A DNA stretch of 64,000 bases from Yoonia sp. G8-12 (GTDB lineage Bacteria; Pseudomonadota; Alphaproteobacteria; Rhodobacterales; Rhodobacteraceae). This document shows positions 8,900 through 17,652 of this stretch, piece after piece. The stretch is from the NCBI RefSeq assembly GCF_038443675.1, contig NZ_CP151762.1, positions 1,922,001-1,986,000 on the forward strand, written 5' to 3'. Under the pieces are notes generated by a model. The model saw only the letters and a list, made by a program, of their open reading frames with translations. It made no database searches and was not told where the DNA came from. Both the position numbers and the translations under genes were made by a program. Positions within the stretch are counted from its first letter, which is position 1, and each line of letters starts with the position of its first letter.

Positions 8900-9571
8900 A
8901 TGAAAATCACTTGGCTGGGACACGCAAGTTTCCGCATTGAAATCGAAGGTGCGGTGCTGCTGATCGACCCGTGGCTAGAGGGCAATCCCTCATTTCCCAA
9001 TGAACACCGCACAGCAGCCCTAGCAGGTGCCACCCATATCCTGCTGACCCACGGCCATTTCGACCACACCTCCGAGGTGGACGCGATTGCCAAAGAAACT
9101 GGCGCTTTCGTCGTCGGCATCCCGGAGCTTTGTGCAATCTTTGACGCCCATGAGACGGTGGAATTCAACAAAGGCGGCACGGTTGATCTAGGTGGGGCGC
9201 TGGTGTCGATGGTGCAGGCCACGCATTCATCCTCCGTGGGCGCGGCCTATGCCGGAACGGAGGCGGGCTATATGATCAAGGGTGAAGGCCACACGATCTA
9301 TGTGTCGGGTGATACCGATATCATGGCGGATATGGACTGGATGGGTGATTTCTATAATCCCGATATCGGCATCCTGTGCTGTGGCGGCCATTACACGATG
9401 GGGATGGAAGGCGCGGCCTATGCTGCGAAGCGCTATTTCAATTTCAAAACAGTGATCCCAGCGCACTACGCGACTTTCCCCTTGCTCGCGCAATCCGCCC
9501 AGCCGCTGGTCGATGCTTTGCCGGACGTGGACGTACGTGTGCCTGCGGTGATGGAAGCGGTGGAAATCTAG
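8900..9571 (+). CDS. UPF0173 metal-dependent hydrolase (metallo-beta-lactamase fold)
   Basis: A 223-residue protein beginning MKITWLGHASFRIEIEG, the UPF0173 N-terminus. The metallo-beta-lactamase motif HxHxDH is in LLTHGHFDHTSEV at about residue 55, with further ligands in GDTDIMADMDW and the C-terminal PAHYATFPLL. Start is chosen by AAGGAG nine bases upstream; a longer frame from 8828 has no homology. Function of the family is not established. It is divergent from the ceramidase-like gene and overlaps the tadA stop by four bases. Confidence 0.92.
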   Translation: MKITWLGHASFRIEIEGAVLLIDPWLEGNPSFPNEHRTAALAGATHILLTHGHFDHTSEVDAIAKETGAFVVGIPELCAIFDAHETVEFNKGGTVDLGGALVSMVQATHSSSVGAAYAGTEAGYMIKGEGHTIYVSGDTDIMADMDWMGDFYNPDIGILCCGGHYTMGMEGAAYAAKRYFNFKTVIPAHYATFPLLAQSAQPLVDALPDVDVRVPAVMEAVEI

Positions 9572-10014
9572 CGTTTCGCGGCGAAAAAGTCCTTCAGAAG
9601 CGTCTCTGATGCTTGCGCGGCAATGCCATCATAAACCTCTGGCGCATGGTGGCACTGCGCGTGGGTAAAAACGCGCGGGCCTTGCGCGACGCCGCCAGAC
9701 TTTGGGTCAGCTGCCCCGTAATAAAGCCGCGCAATGCGAGCATTGCTGATCGCGGCGGCACACATGGGGCAAGGCTCTAAGGTCACATAAAGGTCATAGC
9801 CCGTCAGCCGTTCCTGCCCCAGCACGGCACAGGCGGCACGGATCGCCAGTACCTCGGCATGGGCCGTGGGATCGTTCAACTCGCGGGTCCGGTTGCCCGC
9901 CTGCGCAAGCACACCATCAGGCCCCACGATCACAGCGCCTACAGGCACTTCGCCACGGGCGGCGGCGGCGCGGGCCTCTGTCAGCGCGTCATCCATGTAA
10001 GAGCGAAAATCCAT
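9568..10014 (-). CDS. tadA: tRNA adenosine(34) deaminase
   Basis: A 148-residue cytidine-deaminase-fold enzyme that converts A34 to inosine in tRNA-Arg(ACG). Zinc-site motifs are intact: AHAEVLAIRAA (His ligand and catalytic Glu) and LEPCPMCAAAI (two Cys ligands). Length and the C-terminal SETLLKDFFAAKR match the family. Divergent from rluB with 64 bases between starts. Confidence 0.95.
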   Translation of the reverse strand: MDFRSYMDDALTEARAAAARGEVPVGAVIVGPDGVLAQAGNRTRELNDPTAHAEVLAIRAACAVLGQERLTGYDLYVTLEPCPMCAAAISNARIARLYYGAADPKSGGVAQGPRVFTHAQCHHAPEVYDGIAAQASETLLKDFFAAKR

Positions 10015-10078
10015 GTCTTGTGATGCACTGGCGCGGCTATCTCTGGCAAGGGGCGATCAAAGCGGCTAAGGGATTGTT

Positions 10079-10959
10079 ATGAGCACAGATACCCCTCCCC
10101 CGGCGACCGGATCGCCAAAGTCTTGTCCCGCGCAGGCGTCGCCAGCCGCCGCGAAGCGGAACGCATGATCGAAGACGGCCGCGTCAGCGTGAACGGCAAG
10201 ACGATCACCAGCCCTGCGTTGAACGTCACCCCTGCGGACCGCGTTGTCGTAGACGGCAAACAAGTGGGCGCACCCGAGGCGGCGCGCCTGTGGCTTTACC
10301 ACAAACCGGCAGGCCTTGTGACAACCGAACGCGACGAGAAAGACCGCCCCACGGTCTTTGGCTCGCTGCCCGAAACCATGCCGCGCGTGATGTCGGTGGG
10401 GCGGCTTGACCTGAACTCCGAAGGCCTCTTGCTGCTGACCAACGACGGCGAAATCAAGCGCAAGCTTGAACTGCCCTCAACCGGATGGCTGCGGCGCTAC
10501 CGTGTGCGGATCAACGGATCCGTCTCTGAAGCCAAGCTTGATGAATTGCGCGCAGGCATCACCGTGGACGGCGTGAATTACCAACCCATGGTCGTGACCT
10601 TTGACCGCCAACAAGGGGCCAACGCGTGGCTGACCGTCAGCCTGCGTGAGGGCAAGAACCGCGAAATCCGCCGCGCGATGGGCGAGATCGGGGTGACCGT
10701 GAACCGCCTGATCCGTGTAAGTTATGGACCGTTCCAACTTGCCAACCTAAAGCAAGGCGAAGTTGAGGAGGTCAAGCAGCGCGTCTTGCGTGACCAGCTT
10801 GGACTGGAGGCGGCACCGGCGCAAAAACCTGTACGCAGGACTGTCAATCGCCCCACAAGGGGAAAAAGCGCTCCAGTTGAACCTTGTCCTGATGAACAGC
10901 CCCATGCATGCTGCATCTTAAGACGGTTTTTAGGATGGACTGCTTTGGACGATTTGTGA
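10079..10959 (+). CDS. rluB: 23S rRNA pseudouridine(2605) synthase, frameshifted
   Basis: The ATG at 10079 reads MSTDTPPP and then loses frame; adding one C to the C5 run at 10097-10101 continues as GDRIAKVLSRAGVASRREAE, the standard N-terminus of the S4 domain. The catalytic aspartate is in SVGRLDLNSEGLLLLTNDG and RxIRRAMGEIG is present. It modifies helix 89 of 23S rRNA. The tail after LRDQLGLEAA is unlike the family: it ends in a Cys-rich segment (PHACCILRRF). A second one-base slip near the C4 or G4 run at about 10852-10862 would instead end the protein at GKKRSS; this is less certain. Confidence 0.87.
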
Positions 10960-11140
10960 GGCGCGAAATTGCATACGCGTTGGTGAACATGCCTTATTGA
11001 AGGCTGTGATTGTGGTTGGCCTTGTGTAAACTTTCTGTCACACAAACCAACCGCCGCGCATGCGGCGCAGCAGGCACACTCGTAAGTTCAAGGTTTCGAT
11101 CCTATCTGGCAAACGAAGAAACTGGCGGAGTAACGCGAAA

Positions 11141-11344
11141 ATGGTGCGATTGATCCTGATTGTTGCCTTCATAGCTGTGGTTGCGATTGCAATTACGGCC
11201 CTTGTGGGAACAATAGTGTCCGTCACCCAGACGACCGTTGGAAAGGATACTGACAACATGCCCGCGAAATTCCGACGCATTACTTATGTTTTGCTGGTTG
11301 TGCTGCTCTTTGGTGTGACAACCGGTTGGCTGGGGGCGGCCTGA
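11141..11344 (+). CDS. Small two-helix membrane protein at the head of the XpaC/TelA run
   Basis: A 67-residue protein with two hydrophobic helices (about residues 2-25 and 48-66) joined by a short basic loop containing KDTDNMPAKFRR. I do not recognise a named family. The ATG at 11141 begins directly with the first helix. Its TGA overlaps the ATG of the next gene (TGATG), so it is translationally coupled to the XpaC gene and belongs to the module. Confidence 0.68.
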   Translation: MVRLILIVAFIAVVAIAITALVGTIVSVTQTTVGKDTDNMPAKFRRITYVLLVVLLFGVTTGWLGAA

Positions 11345-12240
11345 TGGCGAAGCGCTTTGGTGGCAAATTCAGCCCCGACGGGCAACAATCCGCAGGTTCG
11401 CGCAAGGAGGCCCCAAGGGCGCGTGTGACGACGGGATCAGATGGACGCGTTAAACTGCTCTATCTGCCGGCCGTCATTCTGGCTGTTACGTCGCTCAACG
11501 AAGGCCCTGTCATGCTGGTCGCAGGGCTTGCTGGTGCGGCTGTCCTGACGCTCGCGGCGTGGCTATTGCAAGAGGGGCTCCAGGCCGAGGCCGCATATCA
11601 CGCCCGCAAAGTGGCGCGCCGCCCTGCCCTGCCACGCAAGATGCTAGCCTCTGCGCTTACAGGTGCGGGCGTGGCGATTGCGGCTTATACAGGTGACACC
11701 GGCATTGGTGGCGCAATCCTTTACGGGATCGCCGCGGCAGGCCTGCATACGGCCACCTTCGGGGTCGACCCCATGACAGATAAACGCATGGAAGGGGTCG
11801 ATACCTTTCAGCAAGACCGCGTCGCCCGTGTCGTCGATCAGGCCGAAGCGCATCTTGACGTGATGAAGCGCCAGATTGAGGCCGTTTCCGACCGCCGCCT
11901 GAGCGAACGTGTTGAGGATTTTCAGATCATCGCCCGCCGCATGATCCGCACCGTCGAAGAAGACCCGCGTGACCTGACAGGTGCGCGCAAGTTTCTGAGC
12001 GTCTATTTGATGGGCGCGCGGGATGCGACCGTCAAGTTTGCCGATCTCTATACCCGCAACAAAGACGCCGAGGCCCGCGCCAATTATGAAGCGCTGCTTG
12101 ACGATCTTGAACATAATTTTGCTGCGCGCACTGACAAGATGATGCTCGATGACCGCAGCGATATGGATATTGAAATTAATGTACTGCGTGACCGCCTCAA
12201 GCGAGAGGGCGTCAGCCTGAAACCGAAAGGGAACGAATAA
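11344..12240 (+). CDS. XpaC-like 5-bromo-4-chloroindolyl phosphate hydrolysis family protein
   Basis: A 298-residue protein: a basic N-terminus, two hydrophobic segments at about 40-75 and 105-140, then a long helical cytosolic region with EAHLDVMKRQIEAVSDRRLSE and a coiled-coil-like tail. This matches the XpaC family, named for a Bacillus phosphatase phenotype but without proven enzymology. Start is the ATG at 11344; a TTG six codons upstream is less likely. Its stop overlaps the TelA start (TAATG), the same XpaC-TelA pairing seen in Bacillus xpaC-yaaN. Confidence 0.85.
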   Translation: MAKRFGGKFSPDGQQSAGSRKEAPRARVTTGSDGRVKLLYLPAVILAVTSLNEGPVMLVAGLAGAAVLTLAAWLLQEGLQAEAAYHARKVARRPALPRKMLASALTGAGVAIAAYTGDTGIGGAILYGIAAAGLHTATFGVDPMTDKRMEGVDTFQQDRVARVVDQAEAHLDVMKRQIEAVSDRRLSERVEDFQIIARRMIRTVEEDPRDLTGARKFLSVYLMGARDATVKFADLYTRNKDAEARANYEALLDDLEHNFAARTDKMMLDDRSDMDIEINVLRDRLKREGVSLKPKGNE

Positions 12241-13430
12241 TGTCTGATACGATCCGCCAGAAGGCCCAAGCGACACTTGCCGAAGTCGAAAAAGTCACCG
12301 CCGTGGTTCTGCCTGAGCCCAAAAGTGAACTTATCACACTTGACGCAGCAGACGCGCCGACAAGTGCCGAAATCCAGAAACGTGTGGCCGAAATCAATAT
12401 CACAGACACCAATTCCATCGTATCCTTTGGCTCATCCGCGCAGGCCGAATTGCAGGTCATCAGCCAATCGATGCTGGCCGGAGTGCGCAACAAGGATGTG
12501 GGTCCAGCCGGTGACAGCCTGCGCAATATCGTAACAACGATCCGCGGCTTTTCGATCTCGGAGCTTGATGTGCGCCGCGAGCGTAGTTGGTGGGAGAAGC
12601 TCTTGGGGCGTGCTGCACCCATGGCGAAATTCGCCGCCCGTTTCGAAGAGGTCCAGGGCCAGATCGACCACATCACCGATGATCTGCTCAAGCACGAACA
12701 TGTCCTGCTCAAAGACATCGAGAGCCTTGACATGCTCTATGACAAGACCCTGCAATTCTATGATGAACTTGGCCTTTACATTGCCGCAGGTGAAGCGAAA
12801 ATTGCCGACCTTGATGCCACAACGATTCCCGCCAAAGAGGCCGAGGTACAGGCCGCACCTGAAGAACAGGCCGTGATGAAAGCGCAGGAATTGCGCGATC
12901 TGCGCTCGGCACGTGACGATCTGGAACGCCGTGTGCATGACCTCAAACTGACACGTCAGGTGACGATGCAGTCTTTGCCATCAATCCGCTTGGTGCAGGA
13001 AAACGACAAATCGCTGGTGACCAAGATCAACTCGACCTTGGTGAACACGGTGCCCTTGTGGGAAACGCAACTGGCGCAGGCGGTCACGATCCAACGCTCT
13101 GCTGAAGCCGCTGAAGCAGTGCGCGGTGCAAACGACCTGACCAATGAGTTGTTGAAAGCCAATGCCGAAAACCTGCGCATGGCGAACAAAGCGATCCGCA
13201 CTGAAATGGAACGCGGCGTGTTCGACATCAATGCGGTGAAAGAGGCGAACGCCAACCTGATCGCCACAATCAACGAAAGCCTCGAAATTGCCGATGAGGG
13301 CAAGCGCAAGCGGGCCGAAGCCGAAGTTGAACTGCAAAAGATGGAACATGAGCTGAAAGAAACCCTTGCGTCGGCCAAAGCCCGCAAGACCGGCACGGGC
13401 GATACCATCGGCACATCGGCCGGCGCCTGA
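12240..13430 (+). CDS. TelA/YaaN-family toxic anion resistance protein
   Basis: A 396-residue, largely helical and coiled-coil protein of the TelA family: NIVTTIRGFSISELD, WWEKLLGR, VQGQIDHITDDLLKHEH and a C-terminal ANLIATINESLEIADEGKRKR are characteristic. Members were linked to tellurite and other toxic-anion resistance, and to envelope-stress responses; the molecular activity is unknown. It has no signal or membrane segment, so it is presumably cytosolic and may act with the XpaC-like membrane protein encoded just upstream (one-base overlap). Confidence 0.92.
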   Translation: MSDTIRQKAQATLAEVEKVTAVVLPEPKSELITLDAADAPTSAEIQKRVAEINITDTNSIVSFGSSAQAELQVISQSMLAGVRNKDVGPAGDSLRNIVTTIRGFSISELDVRRERSWWEKLLGRAAPMAKFAARFEEVQGQIDHITDDLLKHEHVLLKDIESLDMLYDKTLQFYDELGLYIAAGEAKIADLDATTIPAKEAEVQAAPEEQAVMKAQELRDLRSARDDLERRVHDLKLTRQVTMQSLPSIRLVQENDKSLVTKINSTLVNTVPLWETQLAQAVTIQRSAEAAEAVRGANDLTNELLKANAENLRMANKAIRTEMERGVFDINAVKEANANLIATINESLEIADEGKRKRAEAEVELQKMEHELKETLASAKARKTGTGDTIGTSAGA

Positions 13431-13435
13431 AGACC

Positions 13436-14398
13436 ATGGTGATCGGGGGCATCACACGGCGTCTCGCGATGCTCGTCCTTGCGACGGGTGTGATGGGGTG
13501 TGAGCTGTTGATGCCACCGGACACACCGCCCCCGCCACCACCAATCACACGGCCACCCGCTGACACGGCCCCTGTAGTCACATCCCCCAGTCAAGCCAGC
13601 AAAGATTTGGCGGTCTACTATGGCCGCTTGCAAAACGACCTTTTGACCCAAGGTCTGATGCGCGGCGATGGCGGCGGACCGGATACGCCGTTCACAGACA
13701 CGCAACTGGCGCGCAATTTCGTGCGCATCGCGCTTTTCAACGAATATCGCGATGACAGCGATTTTCAAACACCGCAGGCCACAATCTCCAAATTGCGCCG
13801 CTGGACGACCCCGATCCGCATGTCGGTGGAATTCGGTGATACCGTCCCTCTCGCCCAGCGTGATACCGATATGGCCAGCGTCAGCGCCTATGCCGCGCGC
13901 CTGTCACGCGTGACCGGCGTGCCGATCGAGATTACCGATAGAAACCCGAATTTCCGGGTGCTGTTTTTGGGCGAGGACGACCGCCGTGCCTACGGCCCGC
14001 GCCTGCGCGCGCTGATCCCGACAATTTCCGAGGCAACAGTGCGTACTTTCGTGAACCTGCCCCGCGATCAGCTTTGCGTCGTGATTGGCACCTTCGCGCC
14101 GGGCCAGTCGAACTATACCAAGGCCGTGGCCATGATCCGTGCCGAACACCCCAGCCTGATGCGCAGTGCGTGCATCCACGAAGAACTGGCCCAAGGCATG
14201 GGCCTTGCAAATGACAGCCCACAAGCGCGCCCCTCGATATTTAACGACGACGAGGAATTCGCGCTGCTGACCTCGCACGACGAACTCTTGCTGCGGATAC
14301 TGTATGACCCACGCCTGCAAACAGGCATGGACCCTGCGACAGCCGCCCCACTTGCGCGCATGATTGCGCGTGAATACCTCTCACTTGGACAAAGCTAA
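13436..14398 (+). CDS. DUF2927 lipoprotein
   Basis: A 320-residue lipoprotein. The signal peptide ends in a lipobox at VMGC (about residue 22), followed by a proline-rich stretch and a DUF2927 domain containing LARNFVRIALFNEY, SACIHEELAQGMGLAND and FNDDEEFALLT. HEE followed by a distal Asp/Glu resembles a zincin-like metal site, but catalysis is not established for the family. It starts five bases after the TelA stop, so it is co-transcribed with it. Confidence 0.85.
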   Translation: MVIGGITRRLAMLVLATGVMGCELLMPPDTPPPPPPITRPPADTAPVVTSPSQASKDLAVYYGRLQNDLLTQGLMRGDGGGPDTPFTDTQLARNFVRIALFNEYRDDSDFQTPQATISKLRRWTTPIRMSVEFGDTVPLAQRDTDMASVSAYAARLSRVTGVPIEITDRNPNFRVLFLGEDDRRAYGPRLRALIPTISEATVRTFVNLPRDQLCVVIGTFAPGQSNYTKAVAMIRAEHPSLMRSACIHEELAQGMGLANDSPQARPSIFNDDEEFALLTSHDELLLRILYDPRLQTGMDPATAAPLARMIAREYLSLGQS

Positions 14399-14442
14399 CC
14401 GGATGCGCCGCGTCCCAACTACCTAACGACGGAGACCACATC

Positions 14443-15546
14443 ATGGGCATTTTCGATTTTCTGACTGGTGAATTCATCGACGTCATCCATTGGACCGACA
14501 ACACCCGCGACACCATGGTCTGGCGGTTCGAGCGTGAAGGGCACGAGATCAAATACGGGGCCAAACTGACGGTGCGCGAAGGTCAGGCGGCGGTCTTTGT
14601 CCATGAAGGGCAGTTGGCCGATGTGTTCACCCCCGGCCTTTACATGCTGGAAACCAACAACATGCCGATCATGACGACCCTGCAACATTGGGACCATGGT
14701 TTCCAAAGCCCGTTCAAGTCCGAGATTTACTACGTCAACACTACGCGGTTCTCGAACCTCAAGTGGGGCACGAAAAACCCAATCATGGTGCGTGATCCTG
14801 AGTTCGGCCCGACCCGCCTGCGGGCCTTTGGCACTTATACCGTCAAAGTCGCTGATCCCGCCGTGTTCCTGCGCGAAATCGTCGGTACAGATGGCGAGTT
14901 CACAATGGATGAGATCAGCTACCAGATCCGCAACATCATCGTGCAGGAGTTTTCCCGCGTGATTGCGCAATCGGGCATTCCAGTACTCGATATGGCCGCC
15001 AACACCGCCGATCTGGGCAAGCTGATTGCATCGGCCATTGATCCCACGATGAAACAATACGGCCTGACGATCCCCGAACTCTACATCGAAAACATCAGCC
15101 TGCCTGCCGCCGTCGAAGAGGCGCTGGACAAGCGCACATCAATGGGGCTGGCCGGTGATCTGGGCAAATTCACGCAATATTCCGCCGCCGAAGCCATGAC
15201 ATCCGCCGCCAGCAACCCCGCGGGGGGCGGCATGGCCGCAGGGCTTGGCGCGGGCATGGGCATGGCGATGGCAGGCCAGATGGCACAAGGCGGCCCTTGG
15301 GGGGCCAGCCCCGCTGCGGCACCGCCACCACCACCGCCCGTTGAACATGTCTGGCACATTGCGAACGCTGGCGAAGTGACTGGTCCGTTCTCGAAGGCTG
15401 CAATGGGTCGCATGGTGACTGATGGTAAACTCAGCCGCGACAGCATGGTCTGGACCCAAGGCCAAGACGGCTGGATGCAGGCGGGCGAAGTTATGGAGCT
15501 TGCCCAGCTTTTCACCATCATGCCGCCACCACCGCCGGGGGCGTAA
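14443..15546 (+). CDS. SPFH-domain protein with C-terminal GYF_2 (DUF4339) domain
   Basis: A 367-residue protein. The N-terminal half is the virion-core-like SPFH type (EFIDVIHWTDNTRDTMVWRF, EGQAAVFVHEGQLADVF, LPAAVEEALDKRTSMG). A Gly/Ala/Met-rich linker and a polyproline run lead to a GYF_2 domain (HVWHIANAGEVTGPFSKAAM, WTQGQDGWMQAGEV) that probably binds a partner peptide. The protein ends in another proline run. SPFH proteins form membrane-associated scaffolds; no membrane helix is evident, so recruitment by partners in this run is likely (inference). Confidence 0.9.
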   Translation: MGIFDFLTGEFIDVIHWTDNTRDTMVWRFEREGHEIKYGAKLTVREGQAAVFVHEGQLADVFTPGLYMLETNNMPIMTTLQHWDHGFQSPFKSEIYYVNTTRFSNLKWGTKNPIMVRDPEFGPTRLRAFGTYTVKVADPAVFLREIVGTDGEFTMDEISYQIRNIIVQEFSRVIAQSGIPVLDMAANTADLGKLIASAIDPTMKQYGLTIPELYIENISLPAAVEEALDKRTSMGLAGDLGKFTQYSAAEAMTSAASNPAGGGMAAGLGAGMGMAMAGQMAQGGPWGASPAAAPPPPPPVEHVWHIANAGEVTGPFSKAAMGRMVTDGKLSRDSMVWTQGQDGWMQAGEVMELAQLFTIMPPPPPGA

Positions 15547-15610
15547 GGCCATCACTGCGCTTGCCACCATAAAGGCCAAGCTGCCGCGTCGGCGCGTCTA
15601 CCTCAAATGG

Positions 15611-16111
15611 ATGCACTGGCTGATGGTACCGTTGTTTGTCTGGTTCGTAGTCGTGCAACCTAACGACGTGCAACGGATCGGCCCTGCTGCTGTGCAGTTT
15701 CATTCGGTGATGGGGCTGCTCTTTGTCAGCTTGGCCCTGTTCTGGACGGTGGACTATATGCGCAAGGGACTGGCAAGCAGGCCCGGCCCGAAACTGCCCG
15801 CCAAGGCACGCGCTGTGCATCCAATCCTGCATAAAGTGCTGATCTGGGGTGTTTTTTGTGTCGCGCTGACGGGCTTTTGTCTGGGGCTGACGTCGGCGGT
15901 ACTGCTTTGGGCGGGTGGGATTGTGCCCATCGCACCACCCCTGAATATGCCGCAAGCGAATGATTTTATCGGCATGGTTCATGAAGTGCAGTTCTATACA
16001 CTGGCTGTCATCGCAGGGTTCCATGTGCTGTTCCACCTCTGGCGTCACTACGCCCTACGCGACAACGCGCTGCGGATCATGGCGACCAAAGCGCTGCACA
16101 GGTTCTTATGA
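15611..16111 (+). CDS. Cytochrome b561-like membrane protein (first of a tandem pair)
   Basis: A roughly 167-residue four-helix protein with histidines placed as in cytochrome b561/Ni-Fe hydrogenase b subunits: KWMHWLMVPLFVWF, VQFHSVMGLLF, FIGMVHEVQFY and FHVLFHLWRHYALRDNALRIM. Diheme quinone- or thiol-linked electron transfer in the inner membrane is the expected role. The start is uncertain: the first ATG (15611) lies within the conserved N-terminus, and a CTG a few codons upstream (about 15581) would give PRRRVYLKWMHW. It overlaps the next gene by four bases. Confidence 0.75.
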   Translation: MHWLMVPLFVWFVVVQPNDVQRIGPAAVQFHSVMGLLFVSLALFWTVDYMRKGLASRPGPKLPAKARAVHPILHKVLIWGVFCVALTGFCLGLTSAVLLWAGGIVPIAPPLNMPQANDFIGMVHEVQFYTLAVIAGFHVLFHLWRHYALRDNALRIMATKALHRFL

Positions 16112-16530
16112 CACAGCGCAGGCTCACAATTATTCTGCACTGGAGCACCTTGATGCTGGTGCTCGTCATGGTCAAAGGCGGCACGTCGGAACCATGGGTT
16201 CGCTGGACCTTTGTGATCGGCGGGGTCCTCTGGTTGGGCATGACACTGATCAAGGGGATGATGTGCAAACCGGGGCCCAAGCTGCAAGGCCCGCTGCGCG
16301 CCGCCTATCCATGGATGCATCGCGGCATGTATGCGGTGCTGGCGGTGACTGTGGCACTGAACGCAGCTGCCCTTTTGGGGTGGATGCCGCATGATACGGG
16401 CTGGGTGGCGCTTCTCGTTTTACTCGGCGCGGGTGCGCTGCATGGGCTGTTCCACTTTTGGCGGCACAATGTGTTGTTTGACGGTGCGCTGCGCGTGATG
16501 ACGCCGCGCTTTATGCATAAGATACTCTAG
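16108..16530 (+). CDS. Cytochrome b561-like membrane protein (second of a tandem pair)
   Basis: A 140-residue, four-helix protein similar in plan to the preceding one but shorter. Candidate heme ligands are in TIILHWSTLMLV, YPWMHRGMYAVLA and GALHGLFHFWRHNVLF; the C-terminal FHFWRHNVLFDGALRVM closely parallels the neighbour's FHLWRHYALRDNALRIM, pointing to duplication. The start ATG overlaps the upstream stop (ATGA). The stop is immediately followed by the next start with no gap. Confidence 0.78.
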   Translation: MTQRRLTIILHWSTLMLVLVMVKGGTSEPWVRWTFVIGGVLWLGMTLIKGMMCKPGPKLQGPLRAAYPWMHRGMYAVLAVTVALNAAALLGWMPHDTGWVALLVLLGAGALHGLFHFWRHNVLFDGALRVMTPRFMHKIL

Positions 16531-17634
16531 ATGGCTGACAGACAGGCACCAGTAGACGAACACCGCTTCCCCTGCGAAAGCTGCGGGTCGGACCTGCGGT
16601 TTGATCCTGCCGATCATCAGCTGAAGTGCGATCATTGCGGCAATGTGCAACCCATCGAGAGTGCGGGGCCATGGGCAGGCGCGATTGTCGAGCTGGATTT
16701 CCAGCGGGCCGTTCAAAAACGGCTGGATGCGGCGGATATTGAAGAAACCCGTGTGAACACCTGCCCCAACTGCGGGGCGCAGACCGAATTTGACCCCGAT
16801 ATACACGCCGCCGAGTGCCCCTTCTGTGCCACCCCTGTGGTTACTGACACAGGGATGCACAGGCATATCAAACCGCGTGGTTTGCTGCCCTTCGCGCTTG
16901 ATGAGGGAGAGTCGCGCAAGGCCCTCATAGCATGGCTCGGCAGCCTGTGGTTTGCGCCAAATGGCCTGACAGATTATGCGCGAAAGGGGCGCAAGATGAA
17001 CGGCATCTACGTACCCTACTGGACCTTCGATGCCGACACCAAAAGCCAATACACCGGCCAGCGCGGCACCTACTATTATGAAACCAAAACCGTCATGCGC
17101 GACGGCAAGCGCCGTCAGGTCCGTGTGCGCAAAACACGCTGGCGGCCTGCCTCGGGGCGCGTCGCGCGGTTCTTCGATGATGTATTGGTGCTTGCCTCCA
17201 AATCCCTGCCAAAGACATACACAGACGGGCTAGAGCCTTGGGACCTTTCGGCGCTGGAGCCTTACAACCCAGAATACCTGGCCGGTTTCCGCGCCGAAGG
17301 CTATCAGGTGGAACTGACCGACGGGTTCACCGAGGCCCGCGCCTTTATGGACCGGATGATCCACCGCGATGTGAAATATGATATCGGCGGTGATGCCCAG
17401 CGTGTCAGCAGCGTGAACACGGCCGTCAGTGATGTGACATTCAAACACATCCTGCTGCCGGTCTGGATGGCGGCCTATAAATACCGCGGCCAAACCTACC
17501 GCTTTGTCGTGAACGGCCGCACAGGGCGGGTGCAGGGCGAACGCCCCTATTCCGCATGGAAGATCGGTTTTGCTGTTGTCGTGGGACTTTTCCTTGCGCT
17601 TATCGCAGGATTTGTTATCGCTAACAGCCAGTAA
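16531..17634 (+). CDS. Zinc-ribbon (TFIIB-type) membrane-anchored protein
   Basis: A 367-residue protein with two zinc ribbons: CESCGSDLRF...CDHCG (residues about 15-37) and CPNCGAQTEF...CPFC (about 80-100). A conserved middle follows with YVPYWTFDADTKSQYTGQRG and HILLPVWMAAYKYRGQTYRF, and a single C-terminal membrane helix. The architecture matches proteins annotated TFIIB-type zinc ribbon or primosomal-like in alphaproteobacteria, with no demonstrated DNA role. Placed directly after the b561 pair with zero spacing, it belongs to the same transcription unit. Confidence 0.83.
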   Translation: MADRQAPVDEHRFPCESCGSDLRFDPADHQLKCDHCGNVQPIESAGPWAGAIVELDFQRAVQKRLDAADIEETRVNTCPNCGAQTEFDPDIHAAECPFCATPVVTDTGMHRHIKPRGLLPFALDEGESRKALIAWLGSLWFAPNGLTDYARKGRKMNGIYVPYWTFDADTKSQYTGQRGTYYYETKTVMRDGKRRQVRVRKTRWRPASGRVARFFDDVLVLASKSLPKTYTDGLEPWDLSALEPYNPEYLAGFRAEGYQVELTDGFTEARAFMDRMIHRDVKYDIGGDAQRVSSVNTAVSDVTFKHILLPVWMAAYKYRGQTYRFVVNGRTGRVQGERPYSAWKIGFAVVVGLFLALIAGFVIANSQ

Positions 17635-17652
17635 ATGCGGGAAGGAAAATCG

